Below, in pieces: positions 51,166 to 60,677 of a stretch of 64,000 nucleotides of DNA (position 1 is the stretch's first letter; the number at the start of each line of letters is the position of its first letter). The notes under the pieces were generated by a model that worked only from the letters and a program-made list of their open reading frames with translations, searched no databases and had not been told where the DNA came from. The position numbers and the translations under genes were made by a program. This DNA comes from Tangfeifania diversioriginum (GTDB taxonomy: Bacteria > Bacteroidota > Bacteroidia > Bacteroidales > Prolixibacteraceae): contig NZ_FQZE01000006.1 in assembly GCF_900141875.1 (NCBI RefSeq), forward strand, positions 62,001-126,000, written 5' to 3'.

Positions 51166-52638
51166 ATGAAACCGGTTAAAATATTACTTTTTATACTCGG
51201 CGTTTTTATCCTCTTGGGAGCTGCCATGTGGCTTACACCAACAGGAGGCGTAGATTCTGGTGAGTTTACATTTCACATGCCAACGTTTGAGGAAATGTTT
51301 TTGGATGATGATGTGGAGTATGCTGATGTTTCAGAAATTATTGAGGGACAATTTAATATCGATTCGGTGCATGTATTTAAAAATGATTCCATCAGTGGTG
51401 AGATGAAGTTCCCAAAAGCAAGTTACGACTCCCTGGTTAGTAAGATTCATGTGCTGGAAACAACCAGCGAAGGCCGGCAAAACCTGTTTCATTTTTTTGA
51501 AAAACTTGAAAATGATACGCTAAACCGCATTATGCATTACGGCGACAGTCAGATTGAAGGCGACCGAATGACAGCATTTATTAGAAATAAATTACAAAAC
51601 AGGTTCGGGGGGGCCGGAATTGGATTGCGTCCGGCGGTGCAACCCTACGATTTTGTTTTTAGTGCCCGTCAGGAGAATTCAGATAACTGGCAACGGTACA
51701 CAATTTTTGGAAACATCGATTCGCTGGTGGATCACAATAAATATGGTGCAATGGCCGCTTTCTCGCGCTATGCCCCGCTTAGCTACGATTCTATTCCTTT
51801 CTTACTCACAAATGATTACAGGGCTGAACTGAATATTGCTGCAACAAACATGTCGTTTAAACTTACCCGGCGTTATGAATATTTCAGGATGTTTTACGGC
51901 AACCTGAAAGAGCCGGTAAAAATCAGTTTGAGGGCAAACGGAACATTTGTATTGCGCGATTCCCTGAAATCAGATATTGATTATGCTGTGATTGAATGCG
52001 ACCTGCCGGATTCAACCAACACTATTTCGCTGTTTTTCGAAGGCTTTGACAGCCCCGATATTTATGGCATTGAACTGGCTTCGCGAACCGGAATAATAAT
52101 GGACAACATTGCCTTGCGCGGAAGCCCGGGGTTATTTTTCACCAAAAATGATTTTGAGCACAGCCTGAAAATGTACAACGATCTCAATCCCGGACTTTTC
52201 ATTCTCCAGTTTGGAGGAAACGTACTGCCCTACATCAGCGAAAACAGCAAAGGGATTGAGAACTATTCACGATGGTTCCGTGCTCAAATTAACCGAATAA
52301 AGAAAACCTGCCCCGATGCAGCAATTATTGTAATTGGGCCAAGCGATATGTCAGTTAAAGAAAAAGACAGATACGTAACGTATCCGCAGCTTCCGGAGTT
52401 GGTAAAAGAAATGAAAAATGTGGCTTTGTCAACCGGTTGCAGTTTTTGGAATATGTATGACGCAATGGGCGGAAAAAACAGCATGCCGGCCTGGGTGAAT
52501 GCCGAGCCCCAACTGGCCCGGCCTGATTATGTGCATTTTTCAACCCGTGGGGCCAGGTTGATAGCCAACATGTTTTACAATGCGCTGATATTTGAATACA
52601 ACAAATTTTTAAAAGAAGAGAGTAAATTGAAAAATTAA
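51166..52638 (+). CDS. Membrane-anchored SGNH-hydrolase-fold protein, partner of the MBOAT protein
   Basis: This 490-residue protein has one N-terminal transmembrane anchor (about residues 5-24) and a large periplasmic part. The SGNH signatures are MHYGDSQIEGDRM (nucleophile Ser in GDS, about residue 127), a glycine/asparagine block LQFGGNVLPYI, and a C-terminal VHFSTRGARLIANMFYNAL with the catalytic His (Asp in RPDYVHF). It lies 9 bp before an MBOAT O-acyltransferase gene. In alginate and peptidoglycan O-acetylation systems, an MBOAT protein passes the acetyl group across the membrane to an SGNH-type protein that loads it onto the polymer. The pair here is likely to do the same for an unknown exopolysaccharide or cell-wall glycan. 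Confidence 0.85.
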   Translation: MKPVKILLFILGVFILLGAAMWLTPTGGVDSGEFTFHMPTFEEMFLDDDVEYADVSEIIEGQFNIDSVHVFKNDSISGEMKFPKASYDSLVSKIHVLETTSEGRQNLFHFFEKLENDTLNRIMHYGDSQIEGDRMTAFIRNKLQNRFGGAGIGLRPAVQPYDFVFSARQENSDNWQRYTIFGNIDSLVDHNKYGAMAAFSRYAPLSYDSIPFLLTNDYRAELNIAATNMSFKLTRRYEYFRMFYGNLKEPVKISLRANGTFVLRDSLKSDIDYAVIECDLPDSTNTISLFFEGFDSPDIYGIELASRTGIIMDNIALRGSPGLFFTKNDFEHSLKMYNDLNPGLFILQFGGNVLPYISENSKGIENYSRWFRAQINRIKKTCPDAAIIVIGPSDMSVKEKDRYVTYPQLPELVKEMKNVALSTGCSFWNMYDAMGGKNSMPAWVNAEPQLARPDYVHFSTRGARLIANMFYNALIFEYNKFLKEESKLKN

Positions 52639-52647
52639 AGGTAAAAA

Positions 52648-54336
52648 TTGGAGTTTTTTCAGCAAATAGAATGGAGCGAATACCTGAAAAGTATTCTTTT
52701 TTACGACAAGGAATCGCCGTTGATTTTTACCCGTTTCTTTTTTTGGGGATTTTTTGCTGTGGTACTGGCCGGCTACTCGTTTGTTTACAACAACCGCAAT
52801 AGGAGCCTGCGTGCCGGTTACCTGTTTTTGGCCAGCCTGTTTTTCTATTACAAGTCCAGCGGATTTTTCTTTTTCATTTTATTGTTCAGCACGCTTACCG
52901 ACTATTTTATAGGGAAAAGCATTTATTCATCGCGCAATCAAACGGTAAGGAAACTACTGCTGGCACTGAGTGTTTTTCTGAATTTAGGACTGCTTGCCTA
53001 TTTTAAATACGCCTATTTTTTTACTGAAAGTTTGAACACGCTGCTGGGGGCCGATATGCAGGTAGTAAATTACCTGGCGGTTTGGGCCAACGAAGCTACC
53101 GGCACACATTTTAATGTCAACCAGATTTTACTGCCTGTGGGGATCTCGTTTTTTACGTTTCAAACCATAAGCTATTCGGTTGATGTGTACCGCGGAGATA
53201 CTCAGCCGGTTAAAAATTTGATTGATTTCGGGTTTTATGTCTCCTTTTTTCCGCAGCTGGTGGCAGGTCCCATTGTGCGTGCATCGGGCTTTGTAAAACA
53301 GATTTACGAAGATTACCGGGTATCGAAAAGAGATTTTGGCTGGGCAGTTTATATTATCCTGAAAGGGCTGGTGAAGAAAATTTTTATAGGTGACTACATT
53401 GCCGTCAATTTTGTCGATCGGGTTTTTTCCGATCCCATTTCGTATTCCGGCTTTGAAAATCTGATGGCGCTTTTTGGCTATTCGTTGCAGGTTTATGTCG
53501 ATTTTTCGGGCTACACTGACATTGCCATTGGCGTGGCACTGCTAATGGGATTCCGGCTGCCACAAAACTTTAATTCCCCCTACAAAGCGAAAAATGTAGG
53601 AGAGTTTTGGAAGCGCTGGCACATTTCGTTATCGTCATGGCTGAAAGATTATTTGTACATCCCGATTGGCGGAAACCGCAATGGCTCCTTTTTTAGCTAC
53701 TTCAGCCTCGGCATCATTTTGGCCATAGTTGTTTTGCTGGCCGGGAAACTGATTCTGATACCTATTTTTGCAGGTATCGTTTTGCTTTTTGCCATTTTAG
53801 CCCGCATTTTCCCAAAGGTGAAACGCCAAATTGATACCAACATCAACCTGATGCTGACCATGTTGCTGGGCGGATTGTGGCACGGCGCATCGTGGCAGTT
53901 TATCATTTGGGGCGGTCTTAACGGCGTTGGTTTGGTCGTTTACAAGTTCTGGCGTAAAATCAGTCCGTGGGAAACAAAGACTAACTGGCTGGCAACATTT
54001 TGGAAGATTACCATTACTTTCTGTTTTATCACTTTTACACGTATATTTTTCCGCTCCGAGTCGATGGAAGTGGTTAACGGCATGATGCATCAGATTGGAA
54101 CCAACCTCGATTTGTCAATCGTCCCGGAAGTACTGGTGGCTTACAAATGGGTTTTCCTGGTAATGTTGTTTGGATTCTTTACCCACTGGGTGAGCCAAAA
54201 ATGGAAAGACAGGCTGAAAGATGCGTTTATTGCAGCGCCGCTTTGGTTGAAAATTGTCATTTCGGCCATCGTCGTAATTATTGTTTACCAATCTGTTTCT
54301 GCCGACATGCAGCCGTTTATTTATTTCCAGTTTTGA
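52648..54336 (+). CDS. MBOAT-family O-acyltransferase (AlgI/DltB-like)
   Basis: This 562-residue integral membrane protein is a typical MBOAT, with multiple helices and motifs such as FTFQTISYSVDVYRG, FPQLVAGPIVRA, FWKRWHISLSSWLKDYLYIPIGGNR and GGLWHGASWQFIIWGG with the invariant histidine. It is an AlgI-like acyl transporter that probably moves acetyl groups from cytoplasmic donors to the periplasmic SGNH partner encoded just upstream. The reading frame has no nearby ATG; TTG at 52648, 9 bp after the upstream stop, is the best start. The ATG at 52671 is out of frame. It converges head-on with the DUF819 gene (adjacent stops). Confidence 0.92.
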   Translation: MEFFQQIEWSEYLKSILFYDKESPLIFTRFFFWGFFAVVLAGYSFVYNNRNRSLRAGYLFLASLFFYYKSSGFFFFILLFSTLTDYFIGKSIYSSRNQTVRKLLLALSVFLNLGLLAYFKYAYFFTESLNTLLGADMQVVNYLAVWANEATGTHFNVNQILLPVGISFFTFQTISYSVDVYRGDTQPVKNLIDFGFYVSFFPQLVAGPIVRASGFVKQIYEDYRVSKRDFGWAVYIILKGLVKKIFIGDYIAVNFVDRVFSDPISYSGFENLMALFGYSLQVYVDFSGYTDIAIGVALLMGFRLPQNFNSPYKAKNVGEFWKRWHISLSSWLKDYLYIPIGGNRNGSFFSYFSLGIILAIVVLLAGKLILIPIFAGIVLLFAILARIFPKVKRQIDTNINLMLTMLLGGLWHGASWQFIIWGGLNGVGLVVYKFWRKISPWETKTNWLATFWKITITFCFITFTRIFFRSESMEVVNGMMHQIGTNLDLSIVPEVLVAYKWVFLVMLFGFFTHWVSQKWKDRLKDAFIAAPLWLKIVISAIVVIIVYQSVSADMQPFIYFQF

Positions 54337-55608
54337 TTACAAAATCTTTCCGATAAAAATCCCCAGGTACGAACCAAATGCAAAACCTAAAATCCCAATT
54401 GTAATTCCACCAATGATTACATCTTTATTTTTTAATGCGCCTGCAACTGCCGGAACAAATGGCGGAGAATAAGTGAGTGCAGTAATGGCAATAATTGTGG
54501 TGTCGGCATCTACCTTAAAAATGTGGGCCAGCCCAACATGAATGATCATTGAGCCCACAACTACCCAGAGTACGTACAAAAACAATTCGAGAAATTCAAT
54601 CTGGAACATTTCGCTCAGGTTGGCCATTGATGAAAGTGCCAGGCAAAATACAATAATGAAGTACATGCCCAGCGGAAAGCTGATATTTAGTTTGTTGACA
54701 GCTTTTATCAACGAAGCAGCCAGCCCCAGGGTAGTTATGGAAAGGATGACAATAATTACCTGATCCTCTTTAGGCACAAGTAACGATAATCCGCCTCCAA
54801 TGGCAAAAACGATGAGGGCAAAGAGCATTGATTTTCCCATGGCAGGAAAGTTTTCTTTCCTGAAAAGTCCGTCGTAGTTCTCAATATGATGGTTTTCTTC
54901 CTCTATTTCAACCTGCATCACATTTTCTGCTTTTCGGATTACGCCATAGCGGGGAAGAAATGTTATGAAAAGGCGCTGTGCCACTGTCATTAAAAAAAGC
55001 AATGCCACTGAGCCAATAATTAAATCGTAGGTATGGGTAAGAATGAAAATGTCGGGACTTACCTTCAGCGCGGTGCCAATTGCAGCCAGGTTGGGTGTGC
55101 CGCCGGTATAAACGCCTATGAGCATTCCGGTAACTTTATCCGATTCGCTGATGTTGTGTGCAAACAAAAAATAACCCACAAAAATGGATGCAAGTAGCGA
55201 AAATATTGCCAGGACAAGAGACAGGAGCGTATTTCGTGCATTTTTTAGCCATTTCTTCAAGTGAAGGGAAAAGAGCAGTAGTGGCAAGGCAACGAGAATG
55301 GTGTAGTTCATGATATTCTCCTGGAGCCGTGCAATCATATTGTAAGTGAAATCGCCTTCCACGTAATTGGGAGAGTTCATGTATTCCTGAAACTCATCGG
55401 GCGGGAGGAAATTTTGTGTGCCCCCCAGCAGTTGAACCAAGGTGTCGCTTGGTGTTGGCAAAATGCCAATGTTTCCAAAAAATAACCCGATGGCATAGGC
55501 AAGCACCACAGCACCTATGCGGTTAAGTGTGTTCGAAATTTTACATAAATAAATGAGCAGAACGGGTGTGAGTAGATAAAATAGGATGAGGCCGATAGTT
55601 GTCCACAT
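54337..55608 (-). CDS. DUF819-family membrane protein
   Basis: This protein of about 423 residues (ATG 55608) has about 11 hydrophobic segments. It resembles the DUF819 (YjcL-like) family, with a GMLIGVYTGGTPNLAAIGTAL motif and a SPPFVPAVAGAL segment near the end; an acidic cytoplasmic loop lies between. Its role is not established; the repeated glycine/proline helix breaks suggest a transporter-like fold. An in-frame ATG 66 bp upstream would add a poorly conserved-looking stretch (MPDILACIRK) and is less likely. It is downstream of the FadL gene's terminator and is monocistronic. Confidence 0.83.
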   Translation of the reverse strand: MWTTIGLILFYLLTPVLLIYLCKISNTLNRIGAVVLAYAIGLFFGNIGILPTPSDTLVQLLGGTQNFLPPDEFQEYMNSPNYVEGDFTYNMIARLQENIMNYTILVALPLLLFSLHLKKWLKNARNTLLSLVLAIFSLLASIFVGYFLFAHNISESDKVTGMLIGVYTGGTPNLAAIGTALKVSPDIFILTHTYDLIIGSVALLFLMTVAQRLFITFLPRYGVIRKAENVMQVEIEEENHHIENYDGLFRKENFPAMGKSMLFALIVFAIGGGLSLLVPKEDQVIIVILSITTLGLAASLIKAVNKLNISFPLGMYFIIVFCLALSSMANLSEMFQIEFLELFLYVLWVVVGSMIIHVGLAHIFKVDADTTIIAITALTYSPPFVPAVAGALKNKDVIIGGITIGILGFAFGSYLGIFIGKIL

Positions 55609-55688
55609 AATTGTTTTTATTACTACTAAATCAAAAATAGTTATTTTTCTGATGCATGCCAGAATATCGGGCACAAGTTATAAAAACA

Positions 55689-55718
55689 AAAAAAAGCACA
55701 AATAAACATCTGTGCTTT
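55689..55718 (-). terminator. Terminator after the FadL-like gene
   Basis: A 10-bp perfect stem AAAAAGCACA / TGTGCTTTTT with a 10-nt loop has T-rich tails on both strands. On the minus strand it ends the FadL-like transcript 31 bp after its stop. Confidence 0.8.
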
Positions 55719-55748
55719 TTAAAACTTAAAATTCAACTATTATTAACC

Positions 55749-57251
55749 TTAAAACTTAAATCCGAATGTGAAGCGTACGTTGTTTTTTGTGGTGTTGAAA
55801 TGTGCCATCTCGGGCATATTATAAAAATCGGTTGGCGGAGCAGGATATAGGGAATCGTAATTTCCTGTATCAGTATAACGATAGGCTAAATCGAAGAAGA
55901 AACCTCCGCTGCGGTACCCCAAGCCGGCTGAATAGATGTTCGTGTTCACATCGGCATTTGGCTGTGAAACTCCAAATGCATTTTCGTTATAGGCCGAAGG
56001 ATAATATTCGAAACCTGCCCGCAGACTAACACTGCTGGTGGCCAGCAATTCGCCTCCAACTCTCAGGTTCCCAACCGAACGGTAAACTTCAGAAATTTCA
56101 TCGTTTTCATCTACAAACTGGTACCCATCACCTCCGCGCCGTAAATTTGCCGATGCGTAATCCACAAATTCATAATCGATACTCAGCAACCCTTTTTTTG
56201 CAATCACAAAAGCACCGCTTAATGTAGCACGCAGTGGTGATTCCAAATCGTAGTCATATTCTGAGTAGGGCGATTGAGCCTCAAAATTGCCCATCACACC
56301 CTCTTCGTCGGCGGCATTCGAATACATCGAAGTTTCAAACACATCATGAAGATTGTAAAATGTGGGTGTATGAACCGATGCCCCCAGGCGGATTTCATTT
56401 ATGGGTTTGAAGATTACCCCAATCTTTCCGTTGTAACCTGTTCCCGAGGTGCGTAAATAAGAGTCAAACTGCATTTCGTTGAAAAATTCACTTCTGTTTT
56501 GTTCGTCCCATTCCAGTAGTTCAGAAGTTTCTTTGTAGAAAACATCAACGATTCCTATGGAAGCACCTAAATACAATTTGTGGTTAAAGTTCATTCCCAG
56601 AGCCAGTGAGTATTCATTCATGTAACCTTGTTTGGTTATGCTTTTGCGTTGACTTTGCCCGTAATTGGCTCCCTCTGAATCCAGATCATGCCAGTAAACA
56701 TCGCTGTTGTCTTCCTTCCAAAGCAGGTAAGTATCCCAGGCCAGCTGCTCATAAAAATCGCTCCAGTTGCCAACTGTAGCATTATCTGCCATGTAATCGA
56801 GAAACGAACCATCAGGGTTGGTGGCTCCCGCAAGCATGTTGTTGTTAAAGTCTTTTACCCTGTTGTAACCAATTCCAACATTTAGGTTAACAAGTCCGGT
56901 TTCGCTCTGGTTGCCGGTTTGAATAGCCGAAACATAGCTCAGGTTATTTAGTGAAAAATTGTATTTGCTGTCATTCATCGTATTGCCAAAGTAACTTGAC
57001 TCAACTTTTGACTGCCCAAAAGTGGGAGTTAAAACAAGCTCGTCTGCGCGGTATAAACCGAGCCCCGCCGGGTTAATACTTACCGAAGTGAAATCACCTC
57101 CGAGTGCACCAAATGCATTTCCCATTGCGCCGGCCCGTGCTGTTCCCTGTACCTGGAATTCTGAATAGCGTAGCGCATCGGCTAAATCCTGTGCCTGCAC
57201 GAAAAAAGGCACAAGCATTATTGCTGCTATAAGTGTTGTTAATCGTTTCAT
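55749..57251 (-). CDS. OmpP1/FadL-family outer-membrane protein
   Basis: This 500-residue protein has a signal peptide (cleavage near QAQD, residue 21). The opening EFQVQGTARAGAMGNAFGALGGDFTSVSINPAGLGLYR is characteristic of OmpP1/FadL transporters of Bacteroidota; core motif AMGNAFGALGGD and SINPAGLG. A 14-strand-type barrel follows, ending in NVRFTFGFKF. Relatives take up hydrophobic compounds such as fatty acids or aromatics. The gene follows the SR-rich lipoprotein gene by 122 bp on the same strand and may share transcription. It is followed by a terminator. Confidence 0.9.
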   Translation of the reverse strand: MKRLTTLIAAIMLVPFFVQAQDLADALRYSEFQVQGTARAGAMGNAFGALGGDFTSVSINPAGLGLYRADELVLTPTFGQSKVESSYFGNTMNDSKYNFSLNNLSYVSAIQTGNQSETGLVNLNVGIGYNRVKDFNNNMLAGATNPDGSFLDYMADNATVGNWSDFYEQLAWDTYLLWKEDNSDVYWHDLDSEGANYGQSQRKSITKQGYMNEYSLALGMNFNHKLYLGASIGIVDVFYKETSELLEWDEQNRSEFFNEMQFDSYLRTSGTGYNGKIGVIFKPINEIRLGASVHTPTFYNLHDVFETSMYSNAADEEGVMGNFEAQSPYSEYDYDLESPLRATLSGAFVIAKKGLLSIDYEFVDYASANLRRGGDGYQFVDENDEISEVYRSVGNLRVGGELLATSSVSLRAGFEYYPSAYNENAFGVSQPNADVNTNIYSAGLGYRSGGFFFDLAYRYTDTGNYDSLYPAPPTDFYNMPEMAHFNTTKNNVRFTFGFKF

Positions 57252-57373
57252 CTCGCTAAATTTATTGTTTTCAATGGTTTTATTAAATAAACTACCAGCC
57301 TGCTGAATAATCTTTATTCATTTTGTGAGGCTTATAATATTTTTGTTTCTACCTAAATTTTAGTTATACAATC

Positions 57374-58837
57374 TTATCTCCTTCTTCCTGAAGAAGAGGA
57401 TGATGAACGGCTGCTTCCCGAGCTCCTTGAAGAACCTGAACTCCTGGTTACAGAACTTCCACTGCTTCTGGAGCTTGAGCCGCTGCTCCTGTAAGTGCCC
57501 GAACTGCTGCTCCTGCTTCTTGTCGGTGTGCTCCTGTAGCTACCGGAACTTGATGATTTTGTTGGAGTACTGCGGTAGCTCCTTGATGAGCTGCTGCTTG
57601 TGCTTTTTGTGTAGGTAGAGCTGGAGCGGTATGTACGGTTGTAGCTCGATGTTGACCGCGGCTTGGTATATCGGGTGTTTGAACTGCTGCCCTGGCTTAC
57701 TACCCTCGGTTTGGTGTAATTGGTTGATGGCCGTGTATAAGTTCTTTGTGATGAATTACTTCCCGGCCGTGTATATGTTCTGGTATTGGAAGAAGTTTCG
57801 GAGTTTTTTACTGCTGTACGGGTATTGGACTGGCTTTCTGAAGCCCTTCTTCTTTCGGTTAAAACAGCATTGGTTTTTGACGATTTACGGTCAGTATTAA
57901 CACTGCTTCTGTTTTCTGAACTGCCTTCACGCACACCCAAACTGGAAGTGCTTCTGCGGGTAGCCTGTGAGCCTTCAACTGTGCGGTTTACATCACCATT
58001 TCTGCTGCTTTTGGTTGTTGTGCCATTTGCGCGGGCAGAAGTAGTGGATGTGCGTCGGGTTCCGCTATCACCGTAACGTACATTTGTTCCGGTAGTTCTT
58101 CTTTTTCCGTACCTGTAGTTATCTGAATCGGCATACCAGCTGTTGTTAAAGTAGCCGTTGTAGTAGCCTGAGTAATATCCGCTATGCCATGAACTGTAGT
58201 ATGGATATCCCCAGCTGTAGTAAGGGCTGTTCCAGTAACTGTAATATGGAGAATACCCCCAGCTGCGGTAAGGAGAATACCAGCTGTGGCCCCATCCCCA
58301 GTTCCATGAATACGACCAGGTTGGGGAGTACCATGAAGAGTAATAAAAAGGATCATAATAAGAGTCGTAGTACCAGGTGTCCCAGTAAAACGGATCGTAA
58401 AAATGCGGACGGTGGAAACGGCGAATGCGGTATGCATAATCAATAGCCTCGCCTTCGTAATAGTTGTTTATCACATATTTAACTTCATCGTCGTTGTAAT
58501 AAGCAGTGGTATCCGTTCCATACATGTCCATTTCATCTATGTTATATTCCAGAGCGTCTGCATCTTCATCAGTCCCGTCGAAAATATAATTGTTCATGGT
58601 TTGCGAGCCTTCTTCATTTTCTTCAACGTCACTGATAATCATTCTTTCAGATGACTTTTCCTGAACAGGCTCATTTTGGGTAATTGTTTCTTCTTCTTCT
58701 TCCACAGTAATCGGTGGAGGAACATCTCCCGGGTTGAAGTAGATGTCGTCCGAATAGTTACTGGAGACATACGACCCCGTGGTACATGCACTGAAGATGA
58801 GTGCAACCACCGTTAAAATTGTTAATCTTGATTTCAT
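57374..58837 (-). CDS. Low-complexity lipoprotein with Tyr/Trp-rich and Ser/Arg-rich tracts
   Basis: This 487-residue protein has a lipoprotein signal (FSAC, Cys18), then an acidic segment (about 35-120, EEEEET). A Tyr/Trp-rich tract follows (about 145-240, with [16 protein letters not shown]-like repeats), then a long Ser/Thr/Arg-rich tail (about 250-487) ending GRRR. The tail is highly basic and is expected to be disordered. Similar low-complexity proteins in Bacteroidota are often annotated only as hypothetical or vitellogenin-like. No known domain is present. The aromatic region may bind glycans or form sticky assemblies, and the basic tail may bind nucleic acid or anionic polymer; both are speculation. 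It has an unusually strong Shine-Dalgarno. Confidence 0.8.
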   Translation of the reverse strand: MKSRLTILTVVALIFSACTTGSYVSSNYSDDIYFNPGDVPPPITVEEEEETITQNEPVQEKSSERMIISDVEENEEGSQTMNNYIFDGTDEDADALEYNIDEMDMYGTDTTAYYNDDEVKYVINNYYEGEAIDYAYRIRRFHRPHFYDPFYWDTWYYDSYYDPFYYSSWYSPTWSYSWNWGWGHSWYSPYRSWGYSPYYSYWNSPYYSWGYPYYSSWHSGYYSGYYNGYFNNSWYADSDNYRYGKRRTTGTNVRYGDSGTRRTSTTSARANGTTTKSSRNGDVNRTVEGSQATRRSTSSLGVREGSSENRSSVNTDRKSSKTNAVLTERRRASESQSNTRTAVKNSETSSNTRTYTRPGSNSSQRTYTRPSTNYTKPRVVSQGSSSNTRYTKPRSTSSYNRTYRSSSTYTKSTSSSSSRSYRSTPTKSSSSGSYRSTPTRSRSSSSGTYRSSGSSSRSSGSSVTRSSGSSRSSGSSRSSSSSSGRRR

Positions 58838-58841
58838 AACT

Positions 58842-58850
58842 CTTCCTCCC
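58842..58850 (-). promoter_or_regulatory. Unusually strong Shine-Dalgarno before the low-complexity lipoprotein gene
   Basis: On the minus strand GGGAGGAAG lies 4 nt before the ATG at 58837. Bacteroidota rarely use such sequences, so this stands out from other genes in the window. Confidence 0.65.
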
Positions 58851-58936
58851 AGTTTATTAATGTCAATAATATTTATTTTCTTTGTGAACGCTTAAATCAT
58901 TTAAGTAAACTCAAAATTTGTACCAAATTTAATAAA

Positions 58937-60412
58937 ATGGCGAAAGAATTAACACCACGAAGCGAAAATTACTCACAGTGGTACCAGGATCTGGTTATAA
59001 AGGCAGATTTGGCCGAGAATTCGGCTGTGCGGGGGTGCATGGTTATAAAACCTTATGGCTATGCAATTTGGGAGAAAATGCAGGCCGAGTTAGACCGGAT
59101 GTTTAAGGAAACGGGGCACGTAAATGCATACTTCCCGTTATTTATTCCAAAATCTTTTTTTAGCAAAGAAGCCGCTCATGTTGAAGGGTTTGCAAAAGAG
59201 TGTGCGGTGGTAACTCATTACCGCTTAAAAAATGACGAAGAAAGTAAAGAAATTGTGGTTGACCCGGATGCAAAACTGGAAGAAGAATTAATTGTTCGTC
59301 CAACCTCAGAAACTATAATTTGGAACACTTACCGCAATTGGATTCAGTCGCACCGCGATTTACCGTTGCTGATTAATCAGTGGGCCAACGTGGTGCGTTG
59401 GGAAATGCGCACCCGATTGTTTTTGCGCACGGCCGAATTTCTTTGGCAGGAAGGCCATACTGCACACGCTACCAAGCAGGAAGCCATTGATGAAACCATA
59501 AAAATAATCAATGTTTACGCCGAGTTTGCTGAAAACTTTATGGCCATGCCGGTAATAAAAGGATTGAAATCGGAAAATGAACGTTTTGCCGGCGCAATTG
59601 ATACCTATACTATTGAAGCATTGATGCAGGATGGAAAAGCCCTTCAGTCAGGAACTTCTCACTTTTTAGGGCAGAACTTTGCAAAGGCCTTCGATGTTAA
59701 ATTTACCAATAAAGAAGGCCGCGAAGAATACGTTTGGGCAACCTCGTGGGGGGTTTCCACCCGTTTGATGGGAGCGCTTGTTATGGCTCACTCTGATGAC
59801 AACGGACTGGTTTTGCCTCCAAAACTGGCTCCGATCCAAGTAGTAATTGTACCTATCTATAAGAAAATGGAACAGTTGGGAGTGATTTCAGAAAAAGTGG
59901 ACACGATTGTGGCCGAGCTGAAAGCAAAAGGCATTTCAGTAAAATTTGATGATAGCGACAACAAAAAACCCGGCTGGAAATTTGCTGAATACGAGATGAA
60001 AGGTGTCCCTGTTCGCCTGGCAATGGGGCCGCGCGACCTGGAAAACGGAACCGTGGAAGTGGCTCGCCGCGATACGCTTTCGAAAGAGATAGTGCCGCTG
60101 GAAGGAATTTCTGAATATATTGAAAGACTACTTGAAGAAATTCAGCAGGGAATTTTCAACAAAGCACTCGATTTCAGAACAAAAAATATTACTAAGGTGG
60201 ATACCTGGAACGAATTTAAAGAAACGTTGAATAAAAAGGGTGGTTTCATTTGGGCGCACTGGGACGGTACATCTGAAACCGAAGAGAAAATCAAAGCAGA
60301 AACAAAAGCAACTATTCGTTGCCTCCCGCTCGATAATGAACAGGAAGAGGGGGCTTGTGTCTATTCAGGCAAACCTTCAAAACAACGGGTTCTTTTTGGA
60401 TTGGCTTATTAA
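58937..60412 (+). CDS. proS: Prolyl-tRNA synthetase, archaeal/eukaryotic-type (class II)
   Basis: This 491-residue enzyme charges tRNA(Pro). It is the short ProS type without the bacterial editing insert. It has the class II motifs: motif 1 near residue 55 ([15 protein letters not shown]), motif 2 ([14 protein letters not shown]) and motif 3 ([15 protein letters not shown]). The anticodon-binding domain follows (about 285-390, [12 protein letters not shown]), and the C-terminal zinc-type domain ends in VLFGLAY. The archaeal-type enzyme is widespread in Bacteroidota, so this is normal. It is a single gene with a terminator 26 bp after its stop. Confidence 0.96.
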   Translation: MAKELTPRSENYSQWYQDLVIKADLAENSAVRGCMVIKPYGYAIWEKMQAELDRMFKETGHVNAYFPLFIPKSFFSKEAAHVEGFAKECAVVTHYRLKNDEESKEIVVDPDAKLEEELIVRPTSETIIWNTYRNWIQSHRDLPLLINQWANVVRWEMRTRLFLRTAEFLWQEGHTAHATKQEAIDETIKIINVYAEFAENFMAMPVIKGLKSENERFAGAIDTYTIEALMQDGKALQSGTSHFLGQNFAKAFDVKFTNKEGREEYVWATSWGVSTRLMGALVMAHSDDNGLVLPPKLAPIQVVIVPIYKKMEQLGVISEKVDTIVAELKAKGISVKFDDSDNKKPGWKFAEYEMKGVPVRLAMGPRDLENGTVEVARRDTLSKEIVPLEGISEYIERLLEEIQQGIFNKALDFRTKNITKVDTWNEFKETLNKKGGFIWAHWDGTSETEEKIKAETKATIRCLPLDNEQEEGACVYSGKPSKQRVLFGLAY

Positions 60413-60437
60413 CGAAAAAAATTGAACTAAATATAGA

Positions 60438-60471
60438 AAAGCAGTCCGTTTAGGGCTGCTTTCCCTTTTTT
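60438..60471 (+). terminator. Terminator after proS
   Basis: A 10-bp stem (AAAGCAGTCC / GGGCTGCTTT, one T-G pair) with a 5-nt loop is followed by CCCTTTTTT. Confidence 0.8.
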
Positions 60472-60615
60472 AGCGTTTGTCATTCCTTAATAGATACGCA
60501 GCCGGAATAAGAAATCTGTTTTTTTCAAGCGCCTCCATTTCACAAGTTCCTCTGTTTTTTGCCCTCATTCAAAATTAAAACTTTGCGAAATGCGGCCTTT
60601 CTTTAAAGCCAATGC

Positions 60616-60649
60616 TTTGATGCCAGCGGTCTTTAAATTTATATATTTG
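60616..60649 (+). promoter_or_regulatory. Promoter of pepT
   Basis: TTTG (60616-60619) and TATATTTG (60642-60649) match the Bacteroidota -33 and -7 boxes with a 22-nt spacer. Transcription would start about 25 nt before the ATG at 60678. The 206-bp region before pepT shows nothing else. Confidence 0.6.
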
Positions 60650-60677
60650 TACAAATCATATAGAAAAGAGCAATTCA

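Noticed and set aside
50972-51169. 65-codon plus-strand frame before the SGNH gene
   Set aside because: TTG start, no homology or composition support, and a 4-bp overlap only by chance.
52671-54336. ATG start for the MBOAT gene at 52671
   Set aside because: It is out of frame with the MBOAT coding sequence; TTG 52648 is in frame.
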